NCBI RefSeq assembly: GCF_020171465.1
Contig: NZ_JAIUZR010000005.1
Coordinates: 124,001 to 188,000 of the forward strand
DNA from: Lutimonas saemankumensis
GTDB lineage: Bacteria; Bacteroidota; Bacteroidia; Flavobacteriales; Flavobacteriaceae
Length of the DNA: 64,000 bases
Direction of reading: 5' to 3'
Part shown: positions 1-8,467 of the stretch, one piece after another
Numbering within the stretch: the first letter of the stretch is position 1
Layout of the letters: each line of letters starts with the position of its first letter
Position numbers and translations under genes: made by a program
Notes under the pieces: model-generated
The model's input: only the letters and a program-made list of their open reading frames with translations
The model's database searches: none
What the model was told of the DNA's origin: nothing

Positions 1-1
1 C

Positions 2-73
2 AAGTTTAAATATAGAGAAAATGGTATTACGTTGCGATTTGCCGTGTCAAAAGAAATGGTTGTACTGGTTTAA
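2..73 (+). CDS. 3' end of a truncated unknown gene
   Basis: An open frame enters from the left edge and ends with TAA at 71-73, giving 23 C-terminal residues that finish with the hydrophobic stretch EMVVLV. No frame-specific family can be recognised from so little sequence. It is called a gene end only because the frame is open to the edge and the next gene starts 89 bp downstream on the same strand. It could be a chance open frame. Confidence 0.35.
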   Translation, partial: KFKYRENGITLRFAVSKEMVVLV

Positions 74-162
74 GATCCTTAAATCCGAGCTTGATTTCAT
101 CGGAATTGCTGTATTTCAAAAGTTTATAAATATGTATTATCTTTAATAATTAAATAGTTCAT

Positions 163-2130
163 ATGAAATTTTTTGATGAACTTAAACGGAGAAATGTCAT
201 CAAGGCGACCATCGCTTATATTACGGTGGCATGGGTATTATTACAAATAATTTCAGTCGTTTTTCCAAGTTTCGGCGCACCCCAATGGGTCATTAAGATC
301 TTCATGTTTGTACTAATTGCCGGATTGCCAGTGTGGATTATTTTCTCATGGGTATATGAACTAACTCCAGAAGGCCTTAAGAAGACGAAAAAAGTAGCAA
401 TAGAGCATTCAATTACCGAACAAACAAATAAGCGCCTAAATATAATTATTATTCTTACCCTGATGTTGCTGGCCGCAATTACTTATTTCAAGAATCCTGA
501 AACAGATGCAGAAGCATATACAGAGAAGTCCTCAATTCGGTTGAGCGAAAAATCTATAGCGGTTTTACCTTTTAAAAATGACAGCCCTGACAAAGACAAT
601 GTTTATTTCTGCGATGGGATCATGGAAGGGGTTCGAGAGAATCTTTCTAAAGTTCCGGAGCTGAGTGTTGTTTCCCGAACTTCGGTTGAACAATACAGGG
701 AGAATTCACCTTCAGTAACTGAAATAGCTGATGAGTTAGGTGTAAATTATATTCTTGAAGGAAGTGTTTTGCGCATTGGTGATCGATCCATTATAAGGGC
801 GCGTCTGATCTATGCTCCTGAAGATCAAAATTTATGGTCGGAGAAATATGACCGTGAAATGGAAGATATTTTTTCGGTTTTGGCTGAAGTGACTACAAGT
901 ATCGCGCAGAAATTGAAAGCTACAATTTCACCAGAAGTTCTAAAGAGTATTGAATATGAACCAACCACGGATTTAACGGCTTATGATTATTATCTTCAAG
1001 GCAAAGAGTATTTTAATAATTATTTGCTCAGTGCTCGGCAGGAGGACTTCAATAATGCTGATCGATTGTTTCAGAACGCTCTGGATCTGGACTCAACCTT
1101 TGCCCTTGCCTATGTAGAAAGGGCCAGAATTTTAAAGGAAAAACACCAATATGAATTCTATAACAATGAATATCTGGTTGATAGCATACTTTTTTTGTGT
1201 AATAAAGCGATTGAATTAGACCCGTCCTCGGCGGATGCCTACAGCATGAGGGGAAAATTTTATGATGATTTTCTATTTGAAATTGCCAAAGCAGAAGAGG
1301 ATCTGAAAATGGCTCTGAAATTGAATCCAAATCATGTTGGCGCCTTGAGACAGATGTCCTGGTTGACAAGGCTACACCATCTGGACATAGTAACTGCATT
1401 GAAATTATTGAAAACCCTGGAGAAACTGGACAGATCGGTAAGAGAATTACAAAGAACCTTTGAGATGTACGCATTGTGTTACAGACAAATTGATTATCGA
1501 GAAAAAGAGCTTTACTATTTGAATAAGGCGATGGAGTTAGGTTCAGGAGTGAATTATGAAAAGGCATGGTATTTTGTAATTCATGACCAGATTCCTGAGG
1601 CTATTGAATTTATAATGGAATCTGAAAAAGATTCTCAGATTAAATTTGGAGCTCTTGGGTTTTATTATCTTCTATTAAAGGATTATAAGAATTCCTTGGT
1701 CTATTACAACAAATGGGCCGAACTTGTAAAAGAAGAAGGGGCTCATAATTCCTCAGGGGTTAAAGACTGGCACAGATACGGTCAAGTGTTGATGGAAACC
1801 GGCAGGAGGGATGATGGAATGAAAATTATGAAGGATCAACTTAAACGAAATGAAAAGCTTTTGGTCAATTTTCAGGTTGGTTATGAAATATTTTATGAAA
1901 ATGCAGGCATCCATGCCTTTCTTGGAAATAAAAAAGAAGCTTTGAAAAATTTAAGAAGATTTGATCAGTCGCATCGATGGGAGAAAAAAATAGATTTGAT
2001 CCAGTTTGACCCCCTGTTTGATGGTATTCGGGACAATGAAGAGTTTAAGGCTATGATCAATAAAGAACTGATTTGGAAAAGACAAGTGAGAGCTGAGGTT
2101 AAAAGCTTGGAAAACAAAGGAGAACTTTAA
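163..2130 (+). CDS. TolB/FlgO-like and TPR repeat membrane protein
   Basis: The 655-residue protein starts with a short basic segment (FDELKRRNVIKATIAY) followed by two membrane spans at about residues 15-35 and 42-65, and a third at about 92-108. This N-terminal layout is common in TPR proteins related to bacterial adenylate-cyclase-like sensors. Residues about 130-250 (SIAVLPFKNDSPD...FCDGI) match the TolB/FlgO-type N-terminal domain that often sits between the membrane anchor and TPR repeats. The remainder (about 270-640) is helical TPR repeats, with motifs such as ALAYVERARILKEKHQYEF and NPNHVGALRQMSWLT. There is no cyclase or DNA-binding domain in this chain. It is probably a scaffold or sensor; its partner is unknown. 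Confidence 0.8.
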   Translation: MKFFDELKRRNVIKATIAYITVAWVLLQIISVVFPSFGAPQWVIKIFMFVLIAGLPVWIIFSWVYELTPEGLKKTKKVAIEHSITEQTNKRLNIIIILTLMLLAAITYFKNPETDAEAYTEKSSIRLSEKSIAVLPFKNDSPDKDNVYFCDGIMEGVRENLSKVPELSVVSRTSVEQYRENSPSVTEIADELGVNYILEGSVLRIGDRSIIRARLIYAPEDQNLWSEKYDREMEDIFSVLAEVTTSIAQKLKATISPEVLKSIEYEPTTDLTAYDYYLQGKEYFNNYLLSARQEDFNNADRLFQNALDLDSTFALAYVERARILKEKHQYEFYNNEYLVDSILFLCNKAIELDPSSADAYSMRGKFYDDFLFEIAKAEEDLKMALKLNPNHVGALRQMSWLTRLHHLDIVTALKLLKTLEKLDRSVRELQRTFEMYALCYRQIDYREKELYYLNKAMELGSGVNYEKAWYFVIHDQIPEAIEFIMESEKDSQIKFGALGFYYLLLKDYKNSLVYYNKWAELVKEEGAHNSSGVKDWHRYGQVLMETGRRDDGMKIMKDQLKRNEKLLVNFQVGYEIFYENAGIHAFLGNKKEALKNLRRFDQSHRWEKKIDLIQFDPLFDGIRDNEEFKAMINKELIWKRQVRAEVKSLENKGEL

Positions 2131-2253
2131 AAATTCCTGGAAAATTACTTCTCCTTAAGATTGTTTTTTGAGGCTCCACTTCTTTAGTTATTTGGTTGAT
2201 AATCAATATTATTATGCTTAACTTTAAGAGGTAAAACAGCTAATTGACGCAGT

Positions 2254-3306
2254 ATGATTAGTTTCTTCAAAACCATAAGAAAAAGGCTCATTCAAGAACA
2301 AAGATTAAGTAAATATATCTTATATGCCATAGGTGAAATATTGCTGGTTGTTATTGGTATTCTGATCGCACTTCAAGTAAATAATCGTAATATATCTGAT
2401 GTGAATGATAAAAAGATCGAGATCATTTTTGATGAAATTGAAGAAAACCTGATTGCGGATATTAAATTAATGCATGATCTTATAGATTATTACAACCATG
2501 AGGACTCTTTAATTCAACTTATAAAAGAGGATCAGGTAACAAGACAAATGTATCTTAATGATCAGCATTTATTCTATTTACTTTATTATTACAAGTCTTT
2601 CACCCTAAATCAAAACGGCTACAATCTGCTAAGTCTTAATCTGGATGTCATTCCTGACCGATATACTCATTTGTTGCCTTACATCAACGAAACTTATTCT
2701 GCAATCAATGGCAGTTTTGAAAAATTTAATGAGTATATGATAGACTTTACCTTCAGGATACTGGAAAGGTGGGGAAAAGAAAAGTCATATTTTACAAAAA
2801 GTACTGAAGAAAAGATTAATTTTTATTTGACTGACTCTACCTATAAAAACGAAGCGATAATGTCAACGAGGTATTCACAGGATATGTTTGTTCGAAATGC
2901 ACATACATTTATTTACAATGCTACTGTGGTAATTAATTCTCTCGAAAGAATGAAATCAGGACCCGATTTTGACAACATCGCCGTTTACAACCGATTGGTT
3001 GAACCCCTGGACACTTTATTGCTTTCTCCTTGTTTGGATCTAAGGAAGGAGGATTTTGAAGAAAATGAAATTATTCAGGTAATTCAGGAAAAGAAATCAT
3101 ATGATAAAACAAGCATTTTTATCAAGAACAATTCAGATCGGGCGGTTTATGTTTCCGATCAAACAAAAAGTAAAATTGAACCGTTTACTACCTTTTTTTA
3201 CAGACCTGAAACTAACAGCCGGCTGAATCTTTTAAGAGAGGATGATCGTTGTATCGGATCTTTGATTGTGCCAAAAAGAAGTTTCGCCGTTCTGATTACT
3301 GATTAG
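2254..3306 (+). CDS. DUF6090 family membrane protein
   Basis: This 350-residue protein has the DUF6090 hallmark N-terminus: an amphipathic basic stretch (FFKTIRKRLIQEQRLSKYILYA) and one membrane helix (IGEILLVVIGILIALQVNN, about residues 26-45). A long helical, charged domain follows. The C-terminal part (about 280-350) looks beta-rich and contains IFIKNNSDRAVYVSDQ. The family is frequent in Flavobacteriia and has no known function. It follows the TPR protein by 123 bp on the same strand and may be co-transcribed with it. The predicted topology is a single-pass anchor with the large domain outside the cytoplasm; that is inference. Confidence 0.8.
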   Translation: MISFFKTIRKRLIQEQRLSKYILYAIGEILLVVIGILIALQVNNRNISDVNDKKIEIIFDEIEENLIADIKLMHDLIDYYNHEDSLIQLIKEDQVTRQMYLNDQHLFYLLYYYKSFTLNQNGYNLLSLNLDVIPDRYTHLLPYINETYSAINGSFEKFNEYMIDFTFRILERWGKEKSYFTKSTEEKINFYLTDSTYKNEAIMSTRYSQDMFVRNAHTFIYNATVVINSLERMKSGPDFDNIAVYNRLVEPLDTLLLSPCLDLRKEDFEENEIIQVIQEKKSYDKTSIFIKNNSDRAVYVSDQTKSKIEPFTTFFYRPETNSRLNLLREDDRCIGSLIVPKRSFAVLITD

Positions 3307-3447
3307 CTCCTAGCAGCTAAGATGAACCGTAAAACTTGATTTCCCACAAAACTGGTTAAATCCATTACAAAACTTGTATTTCATCGACTTATAATTTTTG
3401 ATTAAGGAATGGTTTGTATCCTTGCCATAAATTTAAAATCAAGAATC

Positions 3448-4368
3448 ATGAAAAAATTAATTACTTTTTGTTTGTCAATAGTGCTTTTTCATTCCACCTA
3501 TGGGCAAGGTACGTTAAAAGAGGCGGATAGTTTAAAGGACCAGGGACTTCTTATGCCGGCCTTGATGAAATATGGAGAAACCTTTATGCAAACAGGATCA
3601 GAAGAAGTTTCTTATAAGATAGCCATGACAAGTGCTCTTTTATGGACCTCAAAAATGAGAGACACCTCGTTTTATTTTTTAAACCATGCCATCAGAAATG
3701 ATTCATCATTAAAGCCTCTATATGAACCACATTTTTTAAGCTTGATTGATGATCCCCGGTGGGAAAAAATAGAGGACGATCAGATTAAAAAATATGAAGC
3801 CAAAAATGGACCTATTCAAAACAAGCCCTTTGCGAAGGAGCTCTTCAGGATGATCATAAAAGATCAGGGGTTTATGTATGCTGGGAATATTGAAAGAAGA
3901 AAATATCTTCAGAATGGCGGCTATTTTTCTACGCCTGCCATATTTCCTGTACTTGCCCTGGAGGAGAGGAATATGCAGGAAAATCAAAAAAGACTCTTTG
4001 AGTTGCTTGATAAGTATGGATGGCCAACCGCGTCGGAAGTTACAGAGTATGCAGCCGCGGGAGCCGCACTCATTATAAATCATAGTACCTATGAGGCCCG
4101 GGCAAAATATTTTCCTATGCTCGAAGAGGCTTTTAAAAATGGAGAGGCACAGCCTTTAAGGTATGCCAAAATGCGCGATCGGTTGCTTGTTGAAGAAGGG
4201 AAAAAACAATTGTACGGGACACAAATCAAGTTGGAAAACCTAAAACGTGAACCGCATCCCATAGAAGAACCTGAACTTGTAGATCAACGCAGGGCCGAAA
4301 TTGGGTTGGGCCCACTGGCTCCTTACCTAAAAGAAAGGTTTGATATAGACTGGCAGGTTGCTCCTTAA
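3448..4368 (+). CDS. Exported DUF6624 family protein
   Basis: I chose the ATG at 3448 because it yields a clean signal peptide (MKKLITFCLSIVLFHSTYGQ); the upstream in-frame ATG at 3409 would add 13 non-signal-like residues. The mature 306-residue protein carries the pattern typical of DUF6624 in its second half: DKYGWPTASEVTEYAAAGAA, then AKMRDRLLVEEGKKQLYGTQ and a C-terminal RAEIGLGPLAPYL. The function is unknown; family members are secreted or periplasmic proteins of Bacteroidota. The first third has TPR-like helices. The gene ends 4 bp before the stop of the convergent uspA, so the two transcripts must overlap. Confidence 0.8.
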   Translation: MKKLITFCLSIVLFHSTYGQGTLKEADSLKDQGLLMPALMKYGETFMQTGSEEVSYKIAMTSALLWTSKMRDTSFYFLNHAIRNDSSLKPLYEPHFLSLIDDPRWEKIEDDQIKKYEAKNGPIQNKPFAKELFRMIIKDQGFMYAGNIERRKYLQNGGYFSTPAIFPVLALEERNMQENQKRLFELLDKYGWPTASEVTEYAAAGAALIINHSTYEARAKYFPMLEEAFKNGEAQPLRYAKMRDRLLVEEGKKQLYGTQIKLENLKREPHPIEEPELVDQRRAEIGLGPLAPYLKERFDIDWQVAP

Positions 4369-4372
4369 CATT

Positions 4373-5176
4373 TTAATCCGGATCATGTAAAATGAGTAGG
4401 GGAACTGGGCTCTCAAAGGTTTGCTTTAATGTAACACTTTCCTGGAAGATCCTGTTTAAAAATCCTTTATGATGGCCTCGTATCAGACAGAAAAGTGCTG
4501 AGTCGTTCTTTACAATATAATCGTGGATATCCTTATTGGTATCGCCTGTTCCAAAGGTATATTCTATAGAAGGATTCAGGTCTTTAATGAGGGCAAGGCT
4601 GTTTTCGATGGAATCAGTTTTCTCTTCGGATACATGCAGTACCTTGATTTTGCTCTGTTGTAATTTGGCCAGGGTACGAACCGGGTCAACCAATTTCGAT
4701 TCAGATATAGGTGTATTGCTGAGTGCCAGAACAATCTCATCCAAATGATGGAAACTATAGCCATCAGGAACCACGAGAACCGGGGCAGAAGTTTTGGAAA
4801 TAACACCTCCTGCAACACTTCCTAAAAAGACCTCTTTAAGGCCGCTTGCTCCCTTGGTACCCATGACGATAAAATCATATTCTCCGCTATTGCCCAAAGA
4901 AGTAATTCCTGATACGGCATGATCGTGGAGGATATTGATTTTAAAAGAAACACCAGGATGATCTTTACTGATCTTATCAACGAGCCTGTCCATATTTTGT
5001 TTAGAATCTTTAGCGATCACGGCGTCAATATTTTTCATTGACATTGTCGTTGGATTTGAACTAAAGGCATGTACCAGTGTTATTTCCAAAGAAGTTTCAC
5101 CAAAAAGTTGGATGGCATATAACAATGCGTTTGACGAAGTAGAGGAAAAATCTACGGGAACCAGAATTTTAACCAT
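4373..5176 (-). CDS. Tandem universal stress protein (UspA family)
   Basis: This 267-residue cytoplasmic protein has two Usp domains. The first (about 1-140) begins ILVPVDFSSTSSNAL and contains the nucleotide-binding signature GTKGASGLKEVFLGSVAGGV (G-2X-G-9X-G), which suggests ATP binding. The second (about 145-267) keeps the fold pattern but has a degenerate loop (IRGHHKGFLNRIFQES), so it probably does not bind ATP. Double-domain Usps of this size are usual in Bacteroidota and respond to stress or energy limitation. A second Usp gene lies at the right edge of the window. Confidence 0.9.
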   Translation of the reverse strand: MVKILVPVDFSSTSSNALLYAIQLFGETSLEITLVHAFSSNPTTMSMKNIDAVIAKDSKQNMDRLVDKISKDHPGVSFKINILHDHAVSGITSLGNSGEYDFIVMGTKGASGLKEVFLGSVAGGVISKTSAPVLVVPDGYSFHHLDEIVLALSNTPISESKLVDPVRTLAKLQQSKIKVLHVSEEKTDSIENSLALIKDLNPSIEYTFGTGDTNKDIHDYIVKNDSALFCLIRGHHKGFLNRIFQESVTLKQTFESPVPLLILHDPD

Positions 5177-5352
5177 GACTTAAATATTTTAGATTTCCTT
5201 CCAATTCAATGCTGAAGTGGAATTACGAATCTCAATTTAATATTTAAAGAACTATGATTCAATGATTTTGGACAATACAAAGATTGATTGTGGTCAATAT
5301 TCTGGATTTGAAAGAAAGAATTGTAAAAATCAGAGTAAAGATTATGAAATTG

Positions 5353-7065
5353 TCAATTCTTGGAAACAGCTTCCAGATCTCGAAGAAAATTATTTGCAAG
5401 ATCTTGATACCTTTTATCAGGTTCCAGAACCAGGCACTTTTCAAAATATTCTGATGCACGTTCAAATTCAGAGACCCGGAAATACCCTACCCCCATATTA
5501 AAAGCCGCTTTATAATTATCGGGTCGAAGTTTCATATTGAGCTCAAAATATGGAATTCCTGCCTCCGGATTCTTCCCCATGCTTAGGATATGCCCCGCGT
5601 GATTTAATTCATCATAAGTAAAATTGCACTCATTGTTAAGCGAAAAAACCTTATGCATCATTTTGGTTAGTTCTTGAACAGAGATGAATTCAGTTACTCG
5701 ATGGTAGTTGGATTGCGGAAAATTATCAAGAAGCCATTTCATAATTTCAACGGATTCTTTGGAGAACCCGGATTCAGCATAAAGGTGGATCAAATGATGC
5801 ATTTCACCTTCAGGGTATTGTCCGGAACCACCGCTGTTAGTTTTGTTGAGGAAGACCAATATATCGTCTGAACGCTCGCTGGAATATGCTTCAAAAAGTT
5901 CGTCGGTTTTAGGAAGGCTCATTTTACTTTTTACACCTGCAAAATTCTTGTCGGAAGAAATGGATTGGAGTCTGGAGCTCAATAATTCAGGTTTCAGATC
6001 CTCTTTGAATACTCCATCGAGAAAAGTAAGTATATATTGACAGATCAATTCGTAGCCCAGATTCTGTGTTTTTAATCGAGAGTCGTCACTTCCATCTAAT
6101 CCCATTCCGAGTTTAATAAAGAACGAAGCCATGTCAGTATGTTTTAGTTTCGGGAGATTGACGAGGTATGCATCACTGTAGAAAAGTCGATCATAAAACG
6201 GAAGTTCATTCATATACCCTACCGAATTTACAAATAGCATGGGGATGGTAAATTTTTCATACTGAGTATACGGGGAAGCCTCAAAGAGTTCATATGCCTC
6301 ATGGATACTTGGGTCAAGACCGATCCATGCCTTGATGTTTTTGTTTCTGGCTGCAGAGATTACATTTGACAAACCGCCAAGACTGAATCCCATCGTTGCT
6401 ATTTGTGACGTGTTGGAAAGGCCGGTTTCGATGATCTTTCCTAAAGAGAATTCCATATCTCTGGCCTGACACTCTATTCCGTCCCTTGTCAATGGCATTT
6501 CTCTGCTTACCGGACCCATACTCGGGGTTGATACAACAATATATCCATGACTGGCTAAAAACTCAAACATAGTTGCATTTTCAAACGCATTAGACCACCA
6601 GCTGGGTCCGTAAACGATAACAGGGAACTCACCGGGAGCTGAAACTCCTTCCTTGAGGGCTTTCATTTCAGCATCGAACTCAGCCTCAAGGCGTGCCCGG
6701 TCTATTCCATCAGAATTCACAAAATCTGTAATCATTTGATCAACCACTTTCTTTGTTACAACGATTTCACCTGTTTCGGAAGTTTTTAAGAGAAAATAAT
6801 CTTTAAAGGTCATTTGGCCCTTAGACTTATCTTTAAGGGCCGGATACCATACACAAATCTGCATCGGCCTGAACTGTTTCTGTTTGTTGTTGTTTTCCAA
6901 GTTTTTTGATGCTGAAAAACTTCGAGAGTAGTCCGTGGTAAGAATCACTTTAAAACCAGGTTGGTGGTCCCCATAGGAGAGATTCGGATGCAAGACGGAT
7001 TTCTGAGACATTCCCAAAAAGAAGAACATGAAAATAGCTATCGTAACAGAATATTTAAAAGTCAT
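5353..7065 (-). CDS. Secreted alpha/beta hydrolase with C-terminal TPR
   Basis: I start at the ATG ending at 7065, giving MTFKYSVTIAIFMFFFLGMSQ as a signal peptide; the longer frame would need a TTG. The 570-residue product has an alpha/beta hydrolase domain resembling platelet-activating-factor acetylhydrolase and dienelactone hydrolase families. It includes an oxyanion region (VIVYGPSWWSNAF), SHGYIVVSTPSMGP, and the nucleophile elbow GFSLGG with Ser at about 228. A candidate Asp and His follow (IGLDPS, LKHTDMASFF). About 60 C-terminal residues form a TPR pair (AAFNMGVGYFRVSEFERASE). The substrate is unknown; esterase activity is likely. It lies 57 bp downstream of a regulator gene on the same strand. 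Confidence 0.8.
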   Translation of the reverse strand: MTFKYSVTIAIFMFFFLGMSQKSVLHPNLSYGDHQPGFKVILTTDYSRSFSASKNLENNNKQKQFRPMQICVWYPALKDKSKGQMTFKDYFLLKTSETGEIVVTKKVVDQMITDFVNSDGIDRARLEAEFDAEMKALKEGVSAPGEFPVIVYGPSWWSNAFENATMFEFLASHGYIVVSTPSMGPVSREMPLTRDGIECQARDMEFSLGKIIETGLSNTSQIATMGFSLGGLSNVISAARNKNIKAWIGLDPSIHEAYELFEASPYTQYEKFTIPMLFVNSVGYMNELPFYDRLFYSDAYLVNLPKLKHTDMASFFIKLGMGLDGSDDSRLKTQNLGYELICQYILTFLDGVFKEDLKPELLSSRLQSISSDKNFAGVKSKMSLPKTDELFEAYSSERSDDILVFLNKTNSGGSGQYPEGEMHHLIHLYAESGFSKESVEIMKWLLDNFPQSNYHRVTEFISVQELTKMMHKVFSLNNECNFTYDELNHAGHILSMGKNPEAGIPYFELNMKLRPDNYKAAFNMGVGYFRVSEFERASEYFEKCLVLEPDKRYQDLANNFLRDLEAVSKN

Positions 7066-7122
7066 GGATATGTATTTTTTTGGCAACTTAATAAAATAAT
7101 CTAATCCATTTGTCTGTCTGGT

Positions 7123-8232
7123 TCATTCAGACAACTTTTTGACATTCTGCTTTGATTTGATGTACTCTGATGGTGTCATACCCATGGTAGCCTTAAAGTA
7201 CTTGTAAAAAGTTGCACGATTGTTAAATCCTGAATGGTATGCCATCCCGCTGATACTTAGTTTACGGGAATCTTTTGAGGTCGCAATTTTTTTAAAGGCC
7301 TCCAGTCGATGCGAATTTATCAGCTCAAAGAAATTCGACCCTAGTCCTTTATTAATGGTGTTTGATACTTCAGATTTTTTCATCGATAGAGTGTTGGCCA
7401 GTTCTTCAAGCGTCAGTTCTGGGTTCAAATAAGGCTGTAATTCGTTCAGTTTCTGTAATAAAATAGCACCATCATATTTTTGGTCTGTGCCATCGATTGA
7501 TCTGGATTGTAGTGCTACTTTTGAAGTATGTTGACTTAAATCATTAAAAAGCTCTGGTTTGACCAGTACAAAAAAAGTGATTAGCATCATGGAGAAAAGT
7601 AATATAAATATCAGAACAGTATGTATTGATGGGAATGTTCCCAAATTGAATCCGGTTAAATGTTTCATTTCAACAAATACGTTCATAGCAAAAACGGAAA
7701 GGAAAATAGCAAGCACCAAGTTAGTCTCAAGATCGGTTCTAGGGTTTTTAGCCGATGGTTCAAGTCGAAGGGCCCTGAAGCATTTCAATAAGCTCATGGC
7801 CCCAAAAACTGAAATTAAAAGATTGCCCAAATAAAGCCTTTTTGCTTCTCCTTGATAAAGCAGTTCAACAAGTAAAGAATTTTCCAAGGTGAAATAAGGG
7901 ATCGTAAGTATAAGGTACAGAACAACAGGAACTGATAATAAAAAATTCAGGTTCAAGGTGCTGATTTCTAGTTTTCGAATTTTATGAATGAATAACAAAA
8001 ACAAATTTGGAATCAGTAATAGAAAGATAGAAGACAATAAATGAAGTTTAGGAATTGAAACCAGAAAAATGCTCTGAGTCTCTAAAGCAATGTAACAACT
8101 CAGAGAGAAAATCATTAGTGAAAATAAAAGGCTTGCTGTTTTTTTGCCTGATTTCATCTTATATATTAAGGATATACAGACAAAAATTCCGAGGATCACA
8201 GAGAATAGGATAAAATATTTGAGCCAAATCAT
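7123..8232 (-). CDS. Membrane-anchored AraC-family transcriptional regulator
   Basis: The 369-residue protein has about seven hydrophobic helices in residues 1-225, followed by an AraC-type double helix-turn-helix (about 268-362). HTH 1 is LTLEELANTLSMKKSEVSNT and HTH 2 is ISGMAYHSGFNNRATFYKYF, ending GMTPSEYIKS. Such 7TM-AraC proteins are common in Bacteroidota and are thought to sense a membrane-permeable or periplasmic signal directly. It precedes the alpha/beta hydrolase gene on the same strand, so it probably regulates that gene, itself, or both. The 235-bp region to the divergent oxidoreductase gene must hold its promoter. Confidence 0.88.
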   Translation of the reverse strand: MIWLKYFILFSVILGIFVCISLIYKMKSGKKTASLLFSLMIFSLSCYIALETQSIFLVSIPKLHLLSSIFLLLIPNLFLLFIHKIRKLEISTLNLNFLLSVPVVLYLILTIPYFTLENSLLVELLYQGEAKRLYLGNLLISVFGAMSLLKCFRALRLEPSAKNPRTDLETNLVLAIFLSVFAMNVFVEMKHLTGFNLGTFPSIHTVLIFILLFSMMLITFFVLVKPELFNDLSQHTSKVALQSRSIDGTDQKYDGAILLQKLNELQPYLNPELTLEELANTLSMKKSEVSNTINKGLGSNFFELINSHRLEAFKKIATSKDSRKLSISGMAYHSGFNNRATFYKYFKATMGMTPSEYIKSKQNVKKLSE

Positions 8233-8467
8233 GTTAGGAACTATTAAATTTTCTCTAAAATAAGTTCTTCCTTGTAAGGATTCATCAAAATGTCCTGTTT
8301 AAAAGAAATTTTAAGAAAAATTTATAAGTATTTGATGGAATTGCTGAAGATTGGAAAAGAAACTTGGCATTTTGAAGCGAGTTGATTGTAGAATATGGCT
8401 TTTATATTCGGACTTAAGCTAATTCGAATTTTCGTATTTTTAAGAAAATTAAAATTTCGGAATAATT

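Noticed and set aside
2196-2206. TTGATAATCAA palindrome before the DUF6090 gene as an FNR site
   Set aside because: The half-sites are separated by one base rather than four, so it does not fit the Crp/Fnr geometry.
5262-5501. Plus-strand open frame of 79 residues near the end of the hydrolase gene
   Set aside because: Its second half overlaps the coding end of the minus-strand hydrolase, whose TPR codons explain the openness; no family resemblance.
8233-8467. Searching for a riboswitch or RNA in the divergent intergenic region
   Set aside because: Only A+T-rich DNA and no convincing hairpin series or conserved motif was seen.
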